DNA from: JBBRWO01 sp038249135
Lineage (GTDB): Bacteria > Actinomycetota > Coriobacteriia > Anaerosomatales > JAAXUF01
Assembly: GCA_038249135.1 (NCBI GenBank)
Contig: JBBRWO010000008.1
Span: forward strand, 1 to 35,797
Reading direction: 5' to 3'
DNA length: 35,797 nucleotides
Positions 32,650-35,797 of the stretch are shown here, one piece after another (position 1 is the stretch's first letter; each line of letters opens with the position of its first letter). The position numbers and the translations under genes are program-made. The notes beneath the pieces were generated by a model, which was not told the DNA's origin, searched no databases, and saw only the letters and a list, made by a program, of their open reading frames with translations.

Positions 32650-32687
32650 TGCTATATTCACTTATTGTCGGCTGTTGTCGGCGACAA
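32650..32687 (+). promoter_or_regulatory. Extended -10 and repeat elements of the LivK-like gene
   Basis: TGCTATATT (32650-32658) is an extended -10. Just downstream TTGTCGGC is repeated directly at 32665-32672 and 32675-32682, 10 bp apart, and the second copy lies in the palindrome TTGTCGGCGACAA (32675-32687). The repeats lie at the predicted transcription start, where a repressor could bind. Confidence 0.4.
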
Positions 32688-32713
32688 GGGGATACAACGG
32701 GAAGGGATTTCGA

Positions 32714-33877
32714 ATGAAGCATGCATTCCGTACCACGGCGATCGCCGCACTGGCACTCGTCGCGACCGCGGCTCTTTTGACCGGTTGCGGGACCAAGACA
32801 GACGGCGCGAAGCTTGATGGCTCGGCGCCGACCGAGGTCAAGATCGGTTTCGCGGCTCCGCTCACCGGCGACAACGCGATCTACGGCCAAGGTATGAAGC
32901 GCGCCGTCGAGCTCGCCATGGAAGAGGTCAACGCTTCGACTGAGGCCGCCTCCGCCGGCTTCAAGTTCCAGTTGCGTGCTGAAGATGACATGGGCGACCC
33001 CAAGCAAGCCGTCAACGTCGCCAACCTGCTCGCGAGCGACAAGGGCGTCGTCGGCGTCGTCGGTCACTTCAACTCCGGGTGCTCGATTCCGGCGTCACCG
33101 GTCTACAACACCTCGAAGATCGCCATGGTATCCGTCAGCTCGAACCCGGCGCTGACCGCGCAGGGTCTGCCCAACGTGAACCGCGTCGTCGCCAAGGATG
33201 ACGCACAGGGCGCAGCAGCGGGCGAGCTCGTAGCAGGGACCCTCGGCCTCAAGTCGGTCGCGGTCGTAGACGATTCGACTCCGTACGGCCAGGGTCTTGC
33301 GGCGCAGTTCACCAAGGCCTACGAGGCCAAGGGCGGCACCATCGTCGCCGCCGAGCACGTACAGTCGGCCGATGTCGACTTCAACGCGCTCGTCAGCCGC
33401 GTGAAAGCTAAGAAGCCCCAGGCGATCTACTGGGCCGGTGCCCTCAACCAGGGCGGCCTGCTCTCCAAGCAGAGCAAGGAGGCCGGCCTGAAGGTGCCGC
33501 TCATCGGCGGCGACATGATCTTCTCGGCTGACTTCATCAAGATTGCCGGCAAAGCCAACGCAGAAGGCGACATCGCGACCTCGCTGGGGCTGCCGCTTGA
33601 GCAGCAGCCCAAGGGCAAGGAGTTCGCCGCAGCGTATAAGGCGAAGTTCAACGAGGATCCGCAGGCGTATGACTCGTACGCATATGACTGCGCGAAGATC
33701 ATCATGAACGCCGTCATCAAGGCCGGCAACGACCGTGCGGCTGTTATGGCAGCGGTTCGTGCCGGTACGCTTGATGGCGTGACCGGAGTCGTCAGCTTTG
33801 ACGAGAACGGCGACAACAAGCAGCAGATCATCTCGCAGTACAAGGTGACCGGCGCCGCATGGAAGCAGCTTCAGTAG
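32714..33877 (+). CDS. Branched-chain amino acid-type ABC transporter substrate-binding lipoprotein
   Basis: The protein is 387 aa. A lipobox LLTGC puts the lipid anchor on Cys25. The periplasmic-binding fold of the LivK/LivJ type follows: VKIGFAAPLTGDNAIYGQGMKR, then GVVGVVGHFNSGCSIPASPVY, YGQGLAAQF and PQAYDSYAYDCAKII in the C-terminal lobe. Ligands are usually leucine/isoleucine/valine, or other amino acids or small organic molecules. No permease or ATPase gene (livHMGF) is nearby, and a terminator follows, so it is an orphan. GAAGGGA precedes the ATG at 32714; the longer start at 32675 would overlap the operator-like repeats. Confidence 0.93.
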   Translation: MKHAFRTTAIAALALVATAALLTGCGTKTDGAKLDGSAPTEVKIGFAAPLTGDNAIYGQGMKRAVELAMEEVNASTEAASAGFKFQLRAEDDMGDPKQAVNVANLLASDKGVVGVVGHFNSGCSIPASPVYNTSKIAMVSVSSNPALTAQGLPNVNRVVAKDDAQGAAAGELVAGTLGLKSVAVVDDSTPYGQGLAAQFTKAYEAKGGTIVAAEHVQSADVDFNALVSRVKAKKPQAIYWAGALNQGGLLSKQSKEAGLKVPLIGGDMIFSADFIKIAGKANAEGDIATSLGLPLEQQPKGKEFAAAYKAKFNEDPQAYDSYAYDCAKIIMNAVIKAGNDRAAVMAAVRAGTLDGVTGVVSFDENGDNKQQIISQYKVTGAAWKQLQ

Positions 33878-33935
33878 CAACCACTTCGAGCGCGTGAGCC
33901 TGCGCTCGTGCAAACGCACGATTTCGACTGACTCG

Positions 33936-33973
33936 ACGGGCCGTTCCGCCACCGTGCGGGGCGGCCCGTTTGT
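33936..33973 (+). terminator. Terminator of the LivK-like gene
   Basis: A 13-bp stem (33936-33948 with 33957-33969, two T-G pairs, 8-base loop) followed by TTGT. Confidence 0.75.
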
Positions 33974-34005
33974 CTGCCGATTGGACGTTGCTGGTCGTTT
34001 GTAGA

Positions 34006-34045
34006 TTCCTATGCGTTCCTATGGGTTCCGTTGTATTCCTTTGCG
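34006..34045 (+). repeat. Four tandem 10-bp repeats upstream of the HTH-nucleotidyltransferase gene
   Basis: Units TTCCTATGCG, TTCCTATGGG, TTCCGTTGTA and TTCCTTTGCG are exactly in phase at 10 bp, one helical turn, with TTCC invariant. They end 14 bp before the -10 box (TACTCT) and cover the -35 region of the leaderless promoter. Likely an operator for cooperative binding on one face of the DNA, perhaps by the product of the gene it precedes. Confidence 0.65.
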
Positions 34046-34056
34046 TACCCGTAATG

Positions 34057-34065
34057 TGCTACTCT
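34057..34065 (+). promoter_or_regulatory. Extended -10 promoter, leaderless
   Basis: TGCTACTCT is followed by six bases and then the ATG at 34072, so transcription probably begins at the start codon. The geometry is the same as for hgcA. Confidence 0.55.
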
Positions 34066-34071
34066 GCCCTT

Positions 34072-34830
34072 ATGGAAGAACTCTGGGATATCGCTCGTGT
34101 CGCGACCTATCTGGGCGTGACCGAGCGCACTGTGTACAACAAGGTGCGCAGCGGCGCCCTGCCCGCAGTAAAGGTCGGGCGTCTCTGGCGCGTGCGCGAG
34201 TCGGATCTCGACGCGTGGCTGGGGAGTAGTGCGTCCGGCGGCGCGTCGATTGCCGCTGAACCCGGCTCCATTCCCACGAGGCGGGCGCTCGAGGCCATTC
34301 TGGAACCCGTGGTGGACCAGCTTGAGCGACGTCTGGTGTTCGTGGGCATGCTGACCGCCGGCGTCGAAGCGCTGGGTTGGCCCGCACCCGTGGTGGTGGG
34401 CGGTCACGCGGTCGAGTTCTACACCGCCGGGAGTTATGCGACCGTCGACATCGATCTGGCGGGTGAGTCTGAGCCCGTCGGCCAGGTGCTCGATGCGTGG
34501 GGCTTCGAGCGCGAGGGGCGTCACTGGTACGACGAGGAACTGGGGTTGCTCGTGGAGGTGCCTGGGTCGGCGCTCGGACCGCAGGAGAAACAGCACGCGG
34601 TCGCGGTGCGTATCGGCTCGATGACGGCCTACATCATCGGGCTAGAGGATCTGGTGATAGACCGGTTGGCAGCGTGCGCCCACTGGAAGCACAGGGAGTC
34701 CTGTGAGTGGGCGGTCAGGCTGCTTCGGACAGCCGATGGGCTCGACTCGGCGTATCTGTCGCAGCGTGCAACCGAGGAGCAAGTCGTCGAGGAGCTCGAG
34801 CGCGCGTTGCGCGAAGCAGGTATGGGATGA
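34072..34830 (+). CDS. Helix-turn-helix/nucleotidyltransferase fusion protein
   Basis: The protein is 252 aa. Residues 1-50 are an excisionase/MerR-type HTH (LWDIARVATYLGVTERTVYN, then VKVGRLWRVRESDLDAWL). A linker follows, and then a nucleotidyltransferase-like domain: VVVGGHAVEFYTAGSYAT begins the Gly-Gly loop (110-111), Asp126 and Asp128 form the metal-binding pair in TVDIDLA, and Glu162 in LLVEVPG is the likely third carboxylate. The C-terminal part is helical. HTH and nucleotidyltransferase are usually separate partners in AbiE- or MNT-type systems; here they are one chain. The start at 34072 has no Shine-Dalgarno sequence and follows a leaderless promoter. The stop overlaps the next gene (ATGA). 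Confidence 0.85.
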   Translation: MEELWDIARVATYLGVTERTVYNKVRSGALPAVKVGRLWRVRESDLDAWLGSSASGGASIAAEPGSIPTRRALEAILEPVVDQLERRLVFVGMLTAGVEALGWPAPVVVGGHAVEFYTAGSYATVDIDLAGESEPVGQVLDAWGFEREGRHWYDEELGLLVEVPGSALGPQEKQHAVAVRIGSMTAYIIGLEDLVIDRLAACAHWKHRESCEWAVRLLRTADGLDSAYLSQRATEEQVVEELERALREAGMG

Positions 34831-35069
34831 GTCGGACAGTGGACTGGGTCGATTGGAAGTCTCGCAGATCAGAGAGTATGCGTGACACGGCCTACCTCGC
34901 TGAGCGTCTCACTGCGGCTCGTCACGCCGGATCGAGCCGCACGCGTACTCCGGAAGACGTCGAGATGCTCACCCGCATGGCGCTCGTCGAGATTGCCCGC
35001 CGGAAAACCGAGGGACGCCTCATTCGTATCGGCCCGCGGGAGTACGAGCTGCGGCTCCGGGTGAAGTAG
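34827..35069 (+). CDS. 80-aa charged protein coupled to the nucleotidyltransferase gene
   Basis: The protein is 80 aa and strongly basic, with a predominantly helical middle (MRDTAYLAERLTAARHAG, PEDVEMLTRMALVEIARRK) and a short beta end (RLIRIGPREYELRLRVK). I recognise no family. The ATGA overlap with the HTH-nucleotidyltransferase gene means obligate co-expression, as is common for toxin-antitoxin partners. Which of the two would be the toxin cannot be read from the sequence. Confidence 0.75.
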   Translation: MSRTVDWVDWKSRRSESMRDTAYLAERLTAARHAGSSRTRTPEDVEMLTRMALVEIARRKTEGRLIRIGPREYELRLRVK

Positions 35070-35112
35070 TTCGGTTCCTGGCGCGGGAGGGCATCGGGGC
35101 CCTTGCTTCCGC

Positions 35113-35118
35113 TACACT
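35113..35118 (+). promoter_or_regulatory. Putative -10 box of purH
   Basis: TACACT about 78 nt before the purH start. No clear -35. A weak GC hairpin at 35087-35104 may end the preceding operon. Confidence 0.35.
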
Positions 35119-35195
35119 ATGCGCACCGTCACGTATCTCTCACCGATCGATTCACCGCATCGGATTGTCAGCCACATCGCCAGGAGGTCGTCCCA

Positions 35196-35797
35196 GTGTC
35201 TGAGCCCATCAAGCGCGCACTCGTGTCCGTCACCGACAAGTCCGGCGTGGTGGAGTTCTGCCGTGCGCTGGCCGACGAGTTCGGTGTTGAGATCGTCTCC
35301 ACCGGCGGCACTGCGAAGGCGCTCGCCGACGCTGGCGTACCGGTCCGCCCCATCGACGACCTCACCGGCTTCCCCGAGATGATGGACGGCCGCGTCAAGA
35401 CACTCCACCCGCGCGTCCACGGAGGCCTGCTGGCCCGCCGCGACACCCCCTCGCACATGGCCGCCGCCGAGGAGCACGGCATCGGCATGATCGACCTGGT
35501 GTGCGTCAACCTCTACGCGTTCGAGGCGACCATCGCCAAGGAGGGTGTGACCGAGGCCGACGCGATCGAGAACATCGACATCGGCGGCCCCTCCATGCTG
35601 CGCAGCGCGGCGAAGAACTTCGCGAGCGTCACGGTGGTCACCGAGCCCGCCCTCTACGACGACATCCTCGCTGAGATGCGAGCCAACGCCGGCGCCACTA
35701 CGCTCGAGACGCGCCGCGCCTGCGCCACCGCCGTCTTCGCCAAGACCAGCGCGTACGACTCGGCGATCTGGATGTACCTCTCGGGATACAAGGCCAC
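35196..35797 (+). CDS. purH: AICAR transformylase/IMP cyclohydrolase, N-terminal part (runs off the window)
   Basis: 200 codons are present. They start VSEPIKRALVSVTDKSGVVEF and contain STGGTAKALADAGV, MMDGRVKTLHPRVHGGLL, LVCVNLYAFE and NIDIGGPSMLRSAAKN, which are the MGS-like IMP cyclohydrolase domain of PurH. The transformylase domain is beyond the window. The enzyme performs the last two steps to IMP and needs 10-formyltetrahydrofolate, like PurN. The GTG at 35196 has AGGAGG about 9 nt upstream. Confidence 0.96.
   Translation, partial: MSEPIKRALVSVTDKSGVVEFCRALADEFGVEIVSTGGTAKALADAGVPVRPIDDLTGFPEMMDGRVKTLHPRVHGGLLARRDTPSHMAAAEEHGIGMIDLVCVNLYAFEATIAKEGVTEADAIENIDIGGPSMLRSAAKNFASVTVVTEPALYDDILAEMRANAGATTLETRRACATAVFAKTSAYDSAIWMYLSGYKA

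Noticed and set aside
35087..35104. Terminator after the 80-aa gene
   Set aside because: Only a 6-bp stem with a G-T pair and no T run; mentioned with the purH promoter but not called separately.
1..35797. CRISPR array, IS element, prophage, tRNA or rRNA
   Set aside because: No regularly spaced repeats of CRISPR length, no transposase or integrase-like protein and no structural RNA gene recognised by eye.

Overview
The window is GC-rich, densely packed bacterial DNA. Several features together suggest an anaerobic member of the Actinomycetota, most likely an environmental Coriobacteriia-type lineage: high G+C, GTG starts, ATGA-coupled operons, extended -10 promoters, at least two apparently leaderless genes, and two large secreted proteins ending in triple cell-wall-binding repeat 2 (CWB2) modules. 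This placement is inference; there is no rRNA gene in the window to confirm it.

Region 1 (1-8.6 kb) is accessory and mostly unrelated to purines. It holds the start of a flavodoxin gene behind a TetR regulator, a divergent membrane-anchored protein with a clear operator/promoter, a beta-carbonic anhydrase with a membrane protein, and a TudS-like putative desulfidase. Next, on the minus strand, is an intact hgcA-hgcB pair, the corrinoid membrane protein and the two-cluster ferredoxin known to be required for mercury methylation. This is the most notable content of the window. Divergent from hgcA is mscL with an added C-terminal zinc ribbon, followed by an OmpR-type response regulator/histidine kinase pair whose kinase has lost its G2 glycine box, then a small lipoprotein and a small membrane protein.

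Region 2 (8.6-35.8 kb) is a broken-up de novo purine biosynthesis locus: purC, purS, purQ, purL, purF, purM, purN and, at the right edge, purH (truncated by the window). PurS, PurQ and the short PurL form the three-part FGAM synthetase. purM-purN are translationally coupled to a pabB-pabC fusion for p-aminobenzoate synthesis, which links purines to the folate supply that PurN and PurH need. Unrelated blocks sit between the pur genes: (a) a P-type ATPase with Na+,K+-ATPase-like ion-site residues, a 27-codon coupled ORF and two RCK/TrkA proteins; (b) a 935-aa surface protein with carboxypeptidase-regulatory-like repeats; (c) a 1695-aa subtilase whose catalytic domain is split by a GATase-like insertion; (d) a secreted tail-anchored protein and an orphan LivK-type binding lipoprotein; (e) a helix-turn-helix/nucleotidyltransferase fusion coupled to an 80-aa protein, behind four exact 10-bp tandem repeats, which is a candidate toxin-antitoxin-like module.

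No intergenic stretch exceeds 300 bases. I saw no rRNA, tRNA, CRISPR array, insertion sequence or prophage. Family names come from motif recognition by eye; no database search was run.
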